Positions 6,999 through 16,433 of a stretch of 64,000 nucleotides of DNA are shown here, in pieces. The notes beneath the pieces are model-generated. The model saw only the letters and a program-made list of their open reading frames with translations, had not been told where the DNA came from and ran no database searches. Position numbers and translations under genes: made by a program. The stretch is taken from contig NZ_JADKQA010000001.1 of NCBI RefSeq assembly GCF_015351765.1, positions 310,001-374,000 of the forward strand, read 5' to 3'. How positions within the stretch are numbered: the first letter of the stretch is position 1; each line of letters opens with the position of its first letter. This DNA comes from Clostridium vitabionis. GTDB taxonomy: Bacteria > Bacillota > Clostridia > Lachnospirales > Lachnospiraceae.

Positions 6999-9740
6999 AT
7001 GCCCGTCTTGTCTGCGTCCTCTGCGTTTTTTCCGGATGAGCTTTTTTCCCTGCTGTGTTTTTGCTTTCTCCCGGTGATTGTTCTTGTGGCGGCAGCGGTT
7101 TTCCTTGGCGGGATGGCGCAGGAAAGCTGTCGTCGCGGGAGCCTGCTGTCCGGGATGGTTCAGGGCCGCCGCGGGAGCCTGCTGTCCGGGGAGCCGCGCC
7201 GCCGAGGGGGCTTCCTATCCTTGGAAAATGCGCGCCGGAATTGGTTTTTCCTGCTCCTTCTTGCGGCATTTTTCGGCGGCGGGAGCAGGATGCGAGCCTC
7301 CCTCGTCCTTTCGCCCGTCGAGGAGCTGCTTCTTTGCGGCGGCCCCCAGAGCGGGATAGTCCTCACCGGAACGCTCGAAAGTATCTCCATCCGGGATTTC
7401 CGGGCTGCCCTCATTCTCCGGGATGCGCGGGCAGAGCTTCCGGGCATCGCGCGGACCGGACTTTTTCCGGATGCGCCGGGTTCCGAGTGTGCAGAGCTTC
7501 CGCCGGGTTCCGGGTGTGCAGACGCTCAGGGGGAGCCGGGAAACGGGGATGCGGAGACGGCGGCTCTCGGCCGGATCCGGGTGTCCTGCGCCCCGCCCCC
7601 TGCGGGCACACGGCTTTATGCTGGCTGCCCGGTCACGGCGGAGGGGAAGCTCGCGCTCTTTGAGGCGGCGTCCAATCCCGGGCAGTTTGATTTCCGCCTG
7701 TATTACCGCGCGATGGGAATCCGGTACCGGATGAGCGCGGGCTGGGTAGAATTCGGAAACGGGAGAAAGGACATCCCTCCGGCGTTCCGCCTGGCTTTCG
7801 CCCTCCGGGAAGCGGCAGGGACAGCCATCGACCGCGTTTTTCTCCCGGAGGACGCAGGCCTCTTCCGCGCTGTCCTTCTCGGGGACAGGAGCGCCCTCGA
7901 TGAGGACACCGCGGAGCTGTTCCGGGACGGCGGGATTTTCCACCTGATGGCGGTATCGGCGACGCACATCTCAGTCATTTTTTCGACATTTTACGGCCTC
8001 CTCCGGCGGCTTGGCCTTGGCTACGGGGGCGCGGGGCTCATCACCGCGGTCTTCCTGCTCCTTTACGGCGTGCTGACCGGCTTCGGGCCGTCCGTGTTCC
8101 GCGCGGTGGTCATGGCGCTCTGCCGTTTTCTCGCCGCTTATCTCGGGAGAACCTATGACCTGCTCTCGGCGCTTGCCCTGTCGATGCTGCTGATTTCGGC
8201 CGGATCCCCGCTCATCATCACGCAGTCCGGTTTCCAGCTCTCGTTCACGGCGGTGGCGGCGATCGGCATTTACCAGGAGCTTCGCCAGGAGGAGAGGACC
8301 GCCCGGATCCGGAGAACCGGGAAAATGCCGCCGAAGCGCCGCCCCCTGCGGGGGCGCCTCGGCGAAGCGCTCCGGTTCAGTGCATTTCTGCAGTTCTTCC
8401 TTCTCCCGGTGACGCTCTACTGGTTTTATTCTTACCCGCCCTACGGGATCCTGCTCAACCTGGCCGTCATCCCCCTGCTCTCCCTGGCGCTCGGCTCAGG
8501 CTTCACCGCGGCTGCTCTCTATGCCGCGGCGGTTTTCCTGCCCGCCTTCCCGGGAATGCGGCTTCCTGGCTTCGGGGATCCGGTTTCTCCGGGAAGTCGG
8601 GGCTTGGTTTCTCTAGGACGCCAGGGCCTAGTTTCTCTTGGACGGCGGGGACTGATCTCTCTGGCCAATGCCTTCGCCGGTCCCGGGCACTATGTTTTCT
8701 GCCTCTATCGCGGGCTCTGCCGCCTGACCGCGGCGCTGCCGTTTTCCCTGCTCAAGCCGGGGCGGCCGTCCGCGGACAGGCTTGCGCTGTACGCGATTTT
8801 CCTGGCGCTCCTTGTGACGCTGCTGCACCGGAGGGCAGTCCGGGATCCGGGAGGGCATTTTCCCCTGGGGAGGGCGGCCGCGCTGGCCGTGCCCGCACTG
8901 CTTCTTCTCTTTGTCCGGCCGGTTTCCGGGCTCACCGTGACCTTCGCTGATGTGGGGCAGGGGGACTGCGTCCTCCTGAGAACTCCGGAGACGGTCATTC
9001 TCTCGGACTGCGGGAGCTCCACGACGGATACCGCCGGGAAAATGCGCCTGGACCCGCTTCTCCGCTCGCAGGGGATCACCCGGTTGGATACGGTGTTTAT
9101 GAGCCATGCCGACGAGGATCACGTGAACGGCCTCCGCTGGCTCCTTGCGGAGGACGACAAGATCACGGTGGGGCGCCTGGTCATGCCCGCCGCGGGCAGG
9201 GGGGAGGAGAAATATGAGGTGATGGCAGATCTTGCCCGGAAAAAGGGGGCGGAGGTGCTCTGGGCTTCCCGCGGGAGCACGCTCCGGGCAGGGGCTCTCA
9301 CGCTTGAGTGCCTCCACCCGTTTGCGGGGGAGAACAGCGCGGAAGGCGGGCGGAACGAGGATTCCCTCGTGTTCACGGTGCGTTACGGGAGCTTCTCCCT
9401 GCTCCTCACGGGGGATCTGGAAACCGCGCGGGAGGAGGAACTCCTCGAAGCCTCCGCGGGTCCTGCTCTCCCGGAGAAGGTGACCTTTCTCAAGACGGGG
9501 CATCACGGCTCGGCGGGATCTTCCTCGGCGGAGTTTCTCTCCCGCATTTCCCCGGAATACGCGGTGATCTCCGTCGGGAGAGGGAACCGCTACGGACATC
9601 CGGCAAAGGAAGCTCTGGAGCGCCTGGAGAATGCGGGGGCGGGAATTTTCCGCACGGACATGGACGGGGCGGTTATCGTGAGGACAGATGGGAAACGCGT
9701 GCGTGTGCAGACATTTTCCCGGAAGAGGGCAGCGAAGTGA
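6999..9740 (+). CDS. comEC: ComEC/Rec2 competence DNA channel
   Basis: A 913-residue polytopic protein with ComEC architecture. It has N-terminal helices, an OB-like DUF4131 region and the Competence domain (AVLLGDRSALDEDTAELF, then MAVSATHISVIF, where most homologues have VSGLH). The C-terminal metallo-beta-lactamase-like domain begins at DVGQGDC and carries HADEDHVNGL and TGHHGS. It conducts single-stranded DNA across the membrane during transformation. Unusual in-frame repeats occur near the N-terminus (GSLLSG twice) and at 8580-8662 (four 8-residue units like LVSLGRQG). The start is uncertain: ATG 6999 or TTG 6957, neither with a strong site. It precedes holA, the usual order in Firmicutes. 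Confidence 0.9.
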   Translation: MPVLSASSAFFPDELFSLLCFCFLPVIVLVAAAVFLGGMAQESCRRGSLLSGMVQGRRGSLLSGEPRRRGGFLSLENARRNWFFLLLLAAFFGGGSRMRASLVLSPVEELLLCGGPQSGIVLTGTLESISIRDFRAALILRDARAELPGIARTGLFPDAPGSECAELPPGSGCADAQGEPGNGDAETAALGRIRVSCAPPPAGTRLYAGCPVTAEGKLALFEAASNPGQFDFRLYYRAMGIRYRMSAGWVEFGNGRKDIPPAFRLAFALREAAGTAIDRVFLPEDAGLFRAVLLGDRSALDEDTAELFRDGGIFHLMAVSATHISVIFSTFYGLLRRLGLGYGGAGLITAVFLLLYGVLTGFGPSVFRAVVMALCRFLAAYLGRTYDLLSALALSMLLISAGSPLIITQSGFQLSFTAVAAIGIYQELRQEERTARIRRTGKMPPKRRPLRGRLGEALRFSAFLQFFLLPVTLYWFYSYPPYGILLNLAVIPLLSLALGSGFTAAALYAAAVFLPAFPGMRLPGFGDPVSPGSRGLVSLGRQGLVSLGRRGLISLANAFAGPGHYVFCLYRGLCRLTAALPFSLLKPGRPSADRLALYAIFLALLVTLLHRRAVRDPGGHFPLGRAAALAVPALLLLFVRPVSGLTVTFADVGQGDCVLLRTPETVILSDCGSSTTDTAGKMRLDPLLRSQGITRLDTVFMSHADEDHVNGLRWLLAEDDKITVGRLVMPAAGRGEEKYEVMADLARKKGAEVLWASRGSTLRAGALTLECLHPFAGENSAEGGRNEDSLVFTVRYGSFSLLLTGDLETAREEELLEASAGPALPEKVTFLKTGHHGSAGSSSAEFLSRISPEYAVISVGRGNRYGHPAKEALERLENAGAGIFRTDMDGAVIVRTDGKRVRVQTFSRKRAAK
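8580..8662 (+). repeat. 24-bp tandem repeat inside comEC
   Basis: Four consecutive degenerate 24-bp units encode an 8-residue period (PVSPGSRG, LVSLGRQG, LVSLGRRG, LISLANAF) in a loop between transmembrane helices. Being a multiple of three, unit gain or loss keeps the frame. Confidence 0.7.
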
Positions 9741-9838
9741 GGAGGGGGGACATTTTTCCGGAGGAGGGAGGGAAATTCGCCCTCGGGGGAAAAATATGCT
9801 AGAATCGTGGTATTCAGGGATGGAGAAAGAGGTTCGAA

Positions 9839-10810
9839 ATGGGAAATACGATCGACCAGGATATCAAGAGCGGCACGTTTAAACCGGTGTATCTGATCTG
9901 CGGGGAGGAGGAATTCCTCAAGCAGAGCATGAAGCGGCGCCTCCGGGAGGCGGTTGTCGGGAAGGACACCATGAATTTTAACCGGTTTTCCGGGAAAGGG
10001 GCGGAGGAGAAGGAGATCATCAGCCTTGCGGATACCATGCCTTTCTTCGCGGCGCACCGCATGATCCTGGTGGAAGATTCCGGATTTTTCAAAAAGCCGC
10101 CCGCGCTGCTCACGGAGTACCTTCCGAAAATGCCGGAGACCACGGTGCTCGTTTTTGTGGAGAGCCAGGTGGACCGGAAGACCCGGTTCTATAAGAAAGT
10201 CCGGGAGATCGGCCGGGTGGAGGAGATGACCCGCCAGAAGGAAGGAGATCTTCTCGTCTGGGCCGCTGCCTGTTTCAAACGGGCCGGCTTCGGGATCACG
10301 CGGGCGACGGCCGAGGAATTTCTCGCGAGGACCGGCGGCGATATGTCGAACATCCGCTCGGAGATCGACAAGCTGGTGAGCTACTGTGCGGGGCAGAAGG
10401 CCGTGAATATGGAGGATGTGCTCGCGGTCACCACGGTGACGACGGAAACGAAGATCTACGACCTGGTGGACAAGATTGCCGCCAGCCGGACAGACGACGC
10501 GATGCGCCTCTATCACGACATGCTCTCGATGAAGATCGAGCCGATGTACATCCTGGCGGCGGTGTCCCGGCAGTTCAACCAGCTTCTCGGGTACAAGGAC
10601 ATGACAGCGGCAGGGAAGGACCGGAGCAGCATCATTGCCGCGCTCCGGATCCCGCCGTTCGCCATCCGGAAGCTGGCTGGCCAGGCAGGGGCGTACAGCC
10701 GGGAGCAGCTCCTCAAAAAGGTGCAGGGCTGTGTTGACCTCGAGGAGGCGGTGAAGACCGGGCGGCTGGACGCGAGGCTGGCGGCGGAGCTTCTGCTCGC
10801 GGGGAAATGA
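9839..10810 (+). CDS. holA: DNA polymerase III delta subunit
   Basis: A 323-residue clamp-loader delta subunit, which opens the beta sliding clamp. Family features are PVYLICGEEEFL near the N-terminus, NFNRFSG, DTMPFFAAHRMILVEDSG (the clamp-contact region), FVESQVDRKTRFYK, and the C-terminal helical collar with YDLVDKIA and AAVSRQFNQLL. Length is normal. It lies 98 nt after comEC; TAGAAT at about 9814-9819 hints at its own weak promoter, and GGAGAAAGAGG precedes the ATG. A bidirectional terminator at 10904-10944 ends the transcript. Confidence 0.93.
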   Translation: MGNTIDQDIKSGTFKPVYLICGEEEFLKQSMKRRLREAVVGKDTMNFNRFSGKGAEEKEIISLADTMPFFAAHRMILVEDSGFFKKPPALLTEYLPKMPETTVLVFVESQVDRKTRFYKKVREIGRVEEMTRQKEGDLLVWAAACFKRAGFGITRATAEEFLARTGGDMSNIRSEIDKLVSYCAGQKAVNMEDVLAVTTVTTETKIYDLVDKIAASRTDDAMRLYHDMLSMKIEPMYILAAVSRQFNQLLGYKDMTAAGKDRSSIIAALRIPPFAIRKLAGQAGAYSREQLLKKVQGCVDLEEAVKTGRLDARLAAELLLAGK

Positions 10811-10835
10811 CTGCCGGGATCGGGCGGAAGACACG

Positions 10836-10868
10836 CACCGGGCGAAGCAAAGCTTCGCGAAAGGTGGG
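10836..10868. repeat. GAAGC/GCTTC hairpin repeat copy
   Basis: CGAAGCAAAGCTTCG forms a tight stem, enclosed by CACC/GGTG. The core is shared with the third hairpin of the elements at 43291-43424 and 63311-63450 and with 2760-2802. It lies between holA and its terminator. Confidence 0.5.
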
Positions 10869-10903
10869 GGTTTGACAGGAACAATTTGACCGCCGGATAT
10901 AGA

Positions 10904-10944
10904 AAAAACCGGACTGCGTCCACACCCGACGCAATCCGGTTTTT
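10904..10944. terminator. Bidirectional terminator, holA / rpsT
   Basis: The 16-nt arms 10904-10919 and 10929-10944 are complementary apart from one mismatch. They begin with A5 and end with T5, so they can act as an intrinsic terminator for both convergent genes. Confidence 0.85.
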
Positions 10945-11014
10945 CTGGGTTCAGCATGGCACTTAACGAGCGCGCTATGCCAATTGCTTAAAGTTCAATA
11001 TTCGTATCGCTGTC

Positions 11015-11281
11015 TCAGGCCTGGGCTTTGTTTGCCGCTTTTGCAATACGGGAAACACGGCGGGCAACGGTGTTCTTCTTCAGGACGCCCTTGGAACCGG
11101 CCTTCTCGATTACGGAAGTCGCTTCGCGCAGTGCAGCCTCGGCAGCAGCCTTGTCGCCGGCAGCTGCGGCAGCCTCAACCTTCTTGATCTCGGTCTTGAC
11201 TTCGGAACGAATCGCCTTGTTTCTCTCCGCCTTCTTCTCGGCAACCTTAATTCTCTTCTTGGCAGATTTAATGTTAGCCAA
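11015..11281 (-). CDS. rpsT: 30S ribosomal protein S20
   Basis: An 88-residue, Lys/Ala-rich protein. The opening ANIKSAKKRI, then ERNKAIRSEVKT and the C-terminal NTVARRVSRIAKAANK are diagnostic of S20, which binds 16S rRNA early in 30S assembly. The start is a TTG at 11281, 7 nt after GGAGGTG, giving the exact family N-terminus; an ATG upstream overlaps the Shine-Dalgarno and is not credible. E. coli rpsT also starts at UUG, where this takes part in autoregulation. The leader is about 95 nt from a strong promoter. It faces holA and diverges from lepA. Confidence 0.96.
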   Translation of the reverse strand: MANIKSAKKRIKVAEKKAERNKAIRSEVKTEIKKVEAAAAAGDKAAAEAALREATSVIEKAGSKGVLKKNTVARRVSRIAKAANKAQA

Positions 11282-11383
11282 TGTAGACACCTCCATAAAA
11301 TATACTCAGGATTATTGGTATGGGTTAAGTTTGCATTAAGGCCTGGACACGGACAGATCAATGTAAACTAAACATACTCTGAT

Positions 11384-11412
11384 ATTCTAGCGAATCTGTC
11401 CGCCGGTGTCAA
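11384..11412 (-). promoter_or_regulatory. SigA promoter for rpsT
   Basis: On the minus strand: TTGACA, 17-bp spacer, TAGAAT. It lies 20 bp from the divergent lepA promoter. Confidence 0.85.
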
Positions 11413-11431
11413 CCGGAAATTGCGGGTTTTC

Positions 11432-11460
11432 TTGCATAACCACAGGAAAAATGGTATTCT
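11432..11460 (+). promoter_or_regulatory. SigA promoter for lepA operon
   Basis: TTGCAT, 17-bp spacer, TATTCT, about 60 nt before the lepA start. Confidence 0.7.
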
Positions 11461-11520
11461 GTTTTCGCTGCATTATGCTGCCGGATCCGGCAGTTCGACT
11501 ATACAGGGGAGGAATCAGGA

Positions 11521-13329
11521 GTGATTGACCAGAGCAGAATCCGGAATTTCTGTATCATTGCGCACATCGATCACGGAAAATCGACACTCGCCGACCGCAT
11601 CATCGAGAAGACCGGCCTTCTGACCAGCCGCGAGATGCAGGACCAGGTGCTGGACAATATGGATCTCGAGCGCGAGCGGGGGATCACCATCAAGTCCCAG
11701 GCGGTCCGCACGGTGTACACGGCGAAGGACGGCAGGGAATACATTTTCAATCTGATTGACACCCCGGGACATGTGGATTTCACCTACGAGGTTTCCCGAA
11801 GCCTCGCAGCCTGCGACGGCGCGGTCCTCGTCGTGGACTCCACACAGGGGGTTGAGGCGCAGACGCTCGCCAATGTCTACCTGGCGCTGGATCATGATCT
11901 CGAGGTCTTCCCGGTACTCAATAAGATCGATCTTCCCAGCGCGCACCCGGATGAGGTCGCGGCGGAGATCGAGGACATCGTCGGCATCGACGCCTCGGAC
12001 GCGCCGAGAATCTCGGCGAAGACCGGGGAAAATGTGGATGAGGTGCTGGAGGATATCGTAAAGAAGCTCCCGGCGCCCAAAGGCGACCCCGAGGCGCCGC
12101 TGAAGGCCCTGATCTTCGATTCGCTCTATGATTCCTACAAGGGCGTCATCGTGTTCTGCCGCGTCAAGGACGGAACGATCCGGAAAGGGCAGAAGGTCAG
12201 GATGATGGCCACCGGAGCGGTGGTCGATGTCGTGGAGGTCGGCCATTTCGGCGCCGGCCGGTTTATCCCGGACGACGGGCTGGACTGCGGCATGGTCGGG
12301 TATTTTACCGGAAGCATCAAGGATCTCCGGGAGGCGAGAGTCGGTGACACGGTGACGGACGCGGAACATCCCTGCGACGCCCCGCTTCCGGGGTATAAGA
12401 AGGTGACGCCGATGGTCTACTGCGGCATTTACCCGGCGGACACCAACCGCTATCCGGATCTCAGGGACGCACTGGAGAAGCTTCAGTTAAATGACGCCGC
12501 CCTCTCCTTCGAGCCGGAGACCTCGGCAGCCCTGGGCTTCGGCTTCCGCTGCGGCTTCCTCGGCCTCCTCCACCTCGATGTGGTGCAGGAGCGGCTTGAG
12601 CGGGAGTACAATCTCGACCTGGTGACGACTGCCCCGGGCGTTGTGTACCATATCTATAAGACGGACGGCACGGTGATGGACCTGACCAACCCCTCGAACC
12701 TCCCGGATCCCTCGGAGATCGACCATATCGAGGAACCGGTGGTCTCGGCGGAGATCATGACCACCACAGAGTATATCGGCGCGATCATGAAGCTCTGCCA
12801 GGAGAGGCGGGGCATCTACCTGGACACCGAGTATGTCGAGGCGACGAGGGCGATCCTCAAGTACGACCTGCCGCTCAACGAGATTATCTACGACTTTTTC
12901 GATGTGCTAAAGTCGCGCACCAGGGGCTATGCCTCCCTGGATTATGAGCTCAAGGGCTATCAGACCTCAAAGATGGTCAAGCTGGATATCCTGGTCAACC
13001 ATGAGCAGGTAGATGCCTTGTCCTTCATCGTTTTTGCCGATTCGGCCTATGAGCGCGGCAAAAAGATGTGCGAAAAGCTCGAGAAGGAGATTCCGCGCCA
13101 TCTGTTCGAGGTTCCGATCCAGGCGGCGGTCGGCGGGAAAATCATCGCGAGAACCACGGTCCGGGCGATGCGGAAGGACGTGCTCGCCAAGTGCTACGGC
13201 GGGGATATTTCCCGGAAGAAGAAGCTCCTCGAGAAGCAGAAAGAGGGCAAGAAGCGGATGCGCGAGGTCGGCAATGTCGAGATCCCGCAGTCCGCGTTCA
13301 TGAGTGTCCTCAAGCTGGACACAGAATAA
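11521..13329 (+). CDS. lepA: Elongation factor 4 (LepA) GTPase
   Basis: A 602-residue translational GTPase that acts on stalled or assembling ribosomes. G1 is [10 protein letters not shown]3 is DTPGHVDF, G4 is NKID, and the LepA-specific C-terminal domain ends with [24 protein letters not shown] and [14 protein letters not shown]. Length matches the family. It starts at GTG after GGGGAGGAATCAGGA. The next gene, hemW, begins 14 nt after the stop, so it heads an operon. In many sporulating Firmicutes gpr and spoIIP lie between rpsT and lepA; here nothing does. Confidence 0.97.
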   Translation: MIDQSRIRNFCIIAHIDHGKSTLADRIIEKTGLLTSREMQDQVLDNMDLERERGITIKSQAVRTVYTAKDGREYIFNLIDTPGHVDFTYEVSRSLAACDGAVLVVDSTQGVEAQTLANVYLALDHDLEVFPVLNKIDLPSAHPDEVAAEIEDIVGIDASDAPRISAKTGENVDEVLEDIVKKLPAPKGDPEAPLKALIFDSLYDSYKGVIVFCRVKDGTIRKGQKVRMMATGAVVDVVEVGHFGAGRFIPDDGLDCGMVGYFTGSIKDLREARVGDTVTDAEHPCDAPLPGYKKVTPMVYCGIYPADTNRYPDLRDALEKLQLNDAALSFEPETSAALGFGFRCGFLGLLHLDVVQERLEREYNLDLVTTAPGVVYHIYKTDGTVMDLTNPSNLPDPSEIDHIEEPVVSAEIMTTTEYIGAIMKLCQERRGIYLDTEYVEATRAILKYDLPLNEIIYDFFDVLKSRTRGYASLDYELKGYQTSKMVKLDILVNHEQVDALSFIVFADSAYERGKKMCEKLEKEIPRHLFEVPIQAAVGGKIIARTTVRAMRKDVLAKCYGGDISRKKKLLEKQKEGKKRMREVGNVEIPQSAFMSVLKLDTE

Positions 13330-13343
13330 GCGGCGGGGAGAAG

Positions 13344-14681
13344 ATGACAAGGGAACTGGAACTCTATCTGCATATCCCCTACTGCATCCGCAAATGCGCT
13401 TACTGCGACTTTGTCTCGGCCCCGCCTTCGGCGGACGGCGAGATGGGCGCGTATGTGCGGAAGCTCCGTGAGGAGATTGCCGCGGCCGGAAGGCAGATGC
13501 GGCAGGCGCTTTTCCCGGGGGGCATGCGGCCGCTTGGGGATTCTTATGAAGTGACCAGTCTGTTTTTCGGCGGCGGAACGCCGTCGATTCTGCCCGCGGA
13601 GGCGGCCGGGGAGATTCTCTCGGAAGCCAGAAAGAACTTTTCGATCCGCCCGGACGCGGAGGTCACGCTGGAGGCGAATCCGGACACGGTGACGCCGGAG
13701 AAGCTCCGGGCCTGGAAAAATGCCGGGATCAACCGGCTGAGCATGGGTGTCCAGTCGGCGGATGACCGGGAACTCCGGCTGCTCGGCCGGATTCACGATT
13801 TCTCCCGCGCTGTCCGCGCTTACCGGGACGCCCGGGAGGCGGGATTCCGGAACATCAGCCTTGACCTGATCTCGGCACTGCCGGGGCAGACGCCGGAAAG
13901 CTTTGCGCGGACGCTGCGGGCAGCCGCGGAGCTTGCGCCCGAGCACATTTCCGCCTACAGCCTGATCATCGAGGAAAATACGCCATTTTCCCGTGCCTAC
14001 GGGGAGAATTCGCGCGATCTCGCCGTCTACGGGGAGTACCGGCTGATGCCGGAAAAGCTCCGGGAGAAATACCGGAAGCTCCGGGAAAAAGCACCGCTTC
14101 TTCCCGGGGAGGACGAGGAGCGGGAGATGTACCGGAAAACGGCGGAAATCCTCGCGGCGTACGGCTATCAGCGCTATGAGATCTCCAACTACGCGAAGCC
14201 CGGGTATGCCTGCCGCCACAATCTCGGCTACTGGACCGGAAGGGAATATCTCGGCTTCGGCACCGCGGCGGCATCCTGTCTCGGCGGGGAACGGATGGAA
14301 AATCTGACGGATACGGGAAAGTATCTCGCGCTTGCCCCGGAGGATTTCCTTTTCGGACGGCAGAGAGGCACGCGGTATCCGGAGTCTCAAAAGGACAGGA
14401 TGGAAGAATTCATGTTTCTCGGGGTAAGGCTCATGGCAGGGGTCAGCGAGGCGGATTTCCTGAAGCGTTTCGGGAGGGAGATGCAGGAGGTTTATGGCGC
14501 CGCACTCCGGAAGACGGAGCGCGAGGGGCTCCTCCGGACGGTGATCACCCCGGACGGCGATGCCCGCCATGTGCTGACCTCCCGAGGGCTTGACCTCAGC
14601 AATCAGGTGGAGGAAGAGTTTATCCTCGAGGAAACAGGCACCGTAGCGTCCGCAGGGGGCGGACGGGGGATGGGGGAATAA
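13344..14681 (+). CDS. hemW: HemW-like radical SAM protein (heme chaperone family)
   Basis: A 445-residue radical SAM enzyme. The cluster motif CxxxCxYC is at PYCIRKCAYCDF near residue 18, followed by FFGGGTPSIL, NPDTVTPEKL, GVQSADDRELRLLGRIH and the C-terminal HemN domain (ISNYAKPGYACRHNLGYW, GFGTAAAS). HemW proteins bind heme and are often misnamed coproporphyrinogen oxidases; they lack the extra N-terminal Cys of true HemN. The region at about 250-275 is longer than usual, with repeated EKLREKYRKLREK. The start is ATG 13344 after GGGGAG; longer frames upstream overlap lepA. Confidence 0.88.
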   Translation: MTRELELYLHIPYCIRKCAYCDFVSAPPSADGEMGAYVRKLREEIAAAGRQMRQALFPGGMRPLGDSYEVTSLFFGGGTPSILPAEAAGEILSEARKNFSIRPDAEVTLEANPDTVTPEKLRAWKNAGINRLSMGVQSADDRELRLLGRIHDFSRAVRAYRDAREAGFRNISLDLISALPGQTPESFARTLRAAAELAPEHISAYSLIIEENTPFSRAYGENSRDLAVYGEYRLMPEKLREKYRKLREKAPLLPGEDEEREMYRKTAEILAAYGYQRYEISNYAKPGYACRHNLGYWTGREYLGFGTAAASCLGGERMENLTDTGKYLALAPEDFLFGRQRGTRYPESQKDRMEEFMFLGVRLMAGVSEADFLKRFGREMQEVYGAALRKTEREGLLRTVITPDGDARHVLTSRGLDLSNQVEEEFILEETGTVASAGGGRGMGE

Positions 14682-14690
14682 GGTATTCTT

Positions 14691-15452
14691 ATGGAAGTTA
14701 CGATTACACAGTACGCAATCGTTGCGGTGATGATCTTTCTCGCCGGCTTTGTGGATGCTATCGCCGGGGGCGGCGGGCTGATCTCCCTGCCCACGTATCT
14801 CCTGATCGGCGTTCCGCCGCAGTATGCGCTGGGGACGAACAAGATGGGATCGTTCTGGGGAACGGCCCTGTCCGCCTGGCGCTTCACGAAAAACGGATTT
14901 ATCAACTGGAAAAAGGCGGTTTTCTTCGCGGCGGCAGCCATGCTGGGATCCGGTATCGGCGCCAACCTGACGCTGCTACTCCCGGAGGCCATCGTCGGGA
15001 AAATTATCCTGGTCTCGCTGCCCGTGGTGGCGGCGATTGTCATCTTCGACCGGAAGATGGGCGATGATTCCCGGGCGGGAACCATTCCGGAGAGACGCCA
15101 GTTCCGCCTCACGCTGCTGATCGCCCTCGTGATCGGCATGTACGACGGCTTTTACGGCCCGGGAACGGGGACTTTCCTGATCCTGCTGCTCACCGAGGCC
15201 GCACGGTATACGATGAAGGAGGCTTCCGGCATCACCAAGGCGATCAACGGGTGTTCCAACGCATTTGCCCTCATCACATTCCTGATCCACGGGCGGGTTC
15301 TCCTGCCGCTCGGTATCGTGGCGGCGCTCTGCTCGATCGCCGGCAATTATCTCGGGTCCGGGATGGTGTTAAACCGGGGGCAGAAGATTGTCCGGCCGCT
15401 GATGCTGGTGGTCATTGTGATCATGTTCATCAGGATCCTCACGGGAAACTGA
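14691..15452 (+). CDS. TSUP/TauE-SafE family membrane transporter
   Basis: A 253-residue integral membrane protein with about eight helices. Typical TSUP motifs are FLAGFVDAIAGGGGLISLPTYL at the N-terminus, ALGTNKM, and MYDGFYGPGTGTFLI at the start of the second repeat half. The family exports or imports small sulfur-containing anions or organic acids; the substrate cannot be read here. It starts 9 nt after hemW and is 15 nt before prmA, so it is in the operon. It occupies the place of hrcA-grpE-dnaK-dnaJ in the standard Firmicutes order. Proximity to nifS and thiI makes a sulfur substrate plausible but unproven. Confidence 0.85.
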   Translation: MEVTITQYAIVAVMIFLAGFVDAIAGGGGLISLPTYLLIGVPPQYALGTNKMGSFWGTALSAWRFTKNGFINWKKAVFFAAAAMLGSGIGANLTLLLPEAIVGKIILVSLPVVAAIVIFDRKMGDDSRAGTIPERRQFRLTLLIALVIGMYDGFYGPGTGTFLILLLTEAARYTMKEASGITKAINGCSNAFALITFLIHGRVLLPLGIVAALCSIAGNYLGSGMVLNRGQKIVRPLMLVVIVIMFIRILTGN

Positions 15453-15467
15453 GATTGGAGGCACCAT

Positions 15468-16424
15468 ATGAAATGGAAGAAGTACACGCTCACCACGCGG
15501 ACGGACGCGGTGGATCTCATCACCGCGGCGTTTGACGACATCGGTATCCAGGGTGTGGAGATCGAGGACAATGTCCCGCTCACGGCGGAGGAGACCAAGG
15601 GCATGTTTATCGACATCCTGCCTGAGCTCCCGCCGGACGACGGCACCGCGAAGGTGTCCTTCTATCTGGATGAGGATGAGAACCTCGGGGAAATGCTCGA
15701 GAAGGCGAAGGCAGCCCTCGAGGATCTCCGCCAGTTCGCGGATCTCGGCGCCTGCACGGTCGCCGAGTCGGAGACCGAGGACAAGGACTGGATCAACAAC
15801 TGGAAGAAATATTTCAAGCCGTTCACCGTGGACGATATCCTGATCAAGCCGACGTGGGAGGAGGTTCCGGAAGAGGACAGGGATAAGCTCCTGATCCAGA
15901 TCGATCCGGGCACTGCCTTCGGCACCGGCCTTCATGAGACGACGCAGCTCTGCATCCGCGCGCTGGAAGACTATGTGAAGGGCGGGGAGGAGGTGCTCGA
16001 TGTCGGCACCGGAAGCGGGATTCTCGGCATCGCGGCGCTCAAGCTCGGGGCTGCCCATGTGTTCGGGACAGACCTCGATGAGAATGCCATCGACGCGGTT
16101 CACGACAACCTGAAATCCAACGGTATTCCGGAGGACAGGTTCGCTGTGATCCAGGGAAATATCATCGATGACAGGGCGGTCCAGGATGCCGCGGGGGAGG
16201 AAAAGTATGACCTCGTCACAGCCAATATCCTGGCGCCGGTGATCCTGCTCCTCCAGGGCGAGGTGGCCCGCCACATGAAGCACGGCGCGGTGCTCATCAC
16301 CTCGGGGATTATCGACACCAAGGAGAAGGATGTTGTGGATGCCATCCGGGCCAATCCGGAATTCACCCTCATCGGGGTGAAGCATCAGGGCGAGTGGGTC
16401 AGCGTGACCGCGAGAAGAAAGTAA
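15468..16424 (+). CDS. prmA: Ribosomal protein L11 methyltransferase
   Basis: A 318-residue SAM-dependent methyltransferase that trimethylates L11. The N-terminal L11-recognition domain starts WKKYTLTTRTDAVDL and includes DWINNWKKYFKPF. The catalytic domain has DPGTAFGTGLHETT, motif I VLDVGTGSGILGIAALKLGA, DLDENAID, and the NILAPVI signature. Length is normal. It starts 15 nt after the TSUP gene behind GGAGGCACC, and the next gene follows after 9 nt. The usual partner rsmE is missing from the neighbourhood. Confidence 0.95.
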   Translation: MKWKKYTLTTRTDAVDLITAAFDDIGIQGVEIEDNVPLTAEETKGMFIDILPELPPDDGTAKVSFYLDEDENLGEMLEKAKAALEDLRQFADLGACTVAESETEDKDWINNWKKYFKPFTVDDILIKPTWEEVPEEDRDKLLIQIDPGTAFGTGLHETTQLCIRALEDYVKGGEEVLDVGTGSGILGIAALKLGAAHVFGTDLDENAIDAVHDNLKSNGIPEDRFAVIQGNIIDDRAVQDAAGEEKYDLVTANILAPVILLLQGEVARHMKHGAVLITSGIIDTKEKDVVDAIRANPEFTLIGVKHQGEWVSVTARRK

Positions 16425-16433
16425 GGGGTTTTC

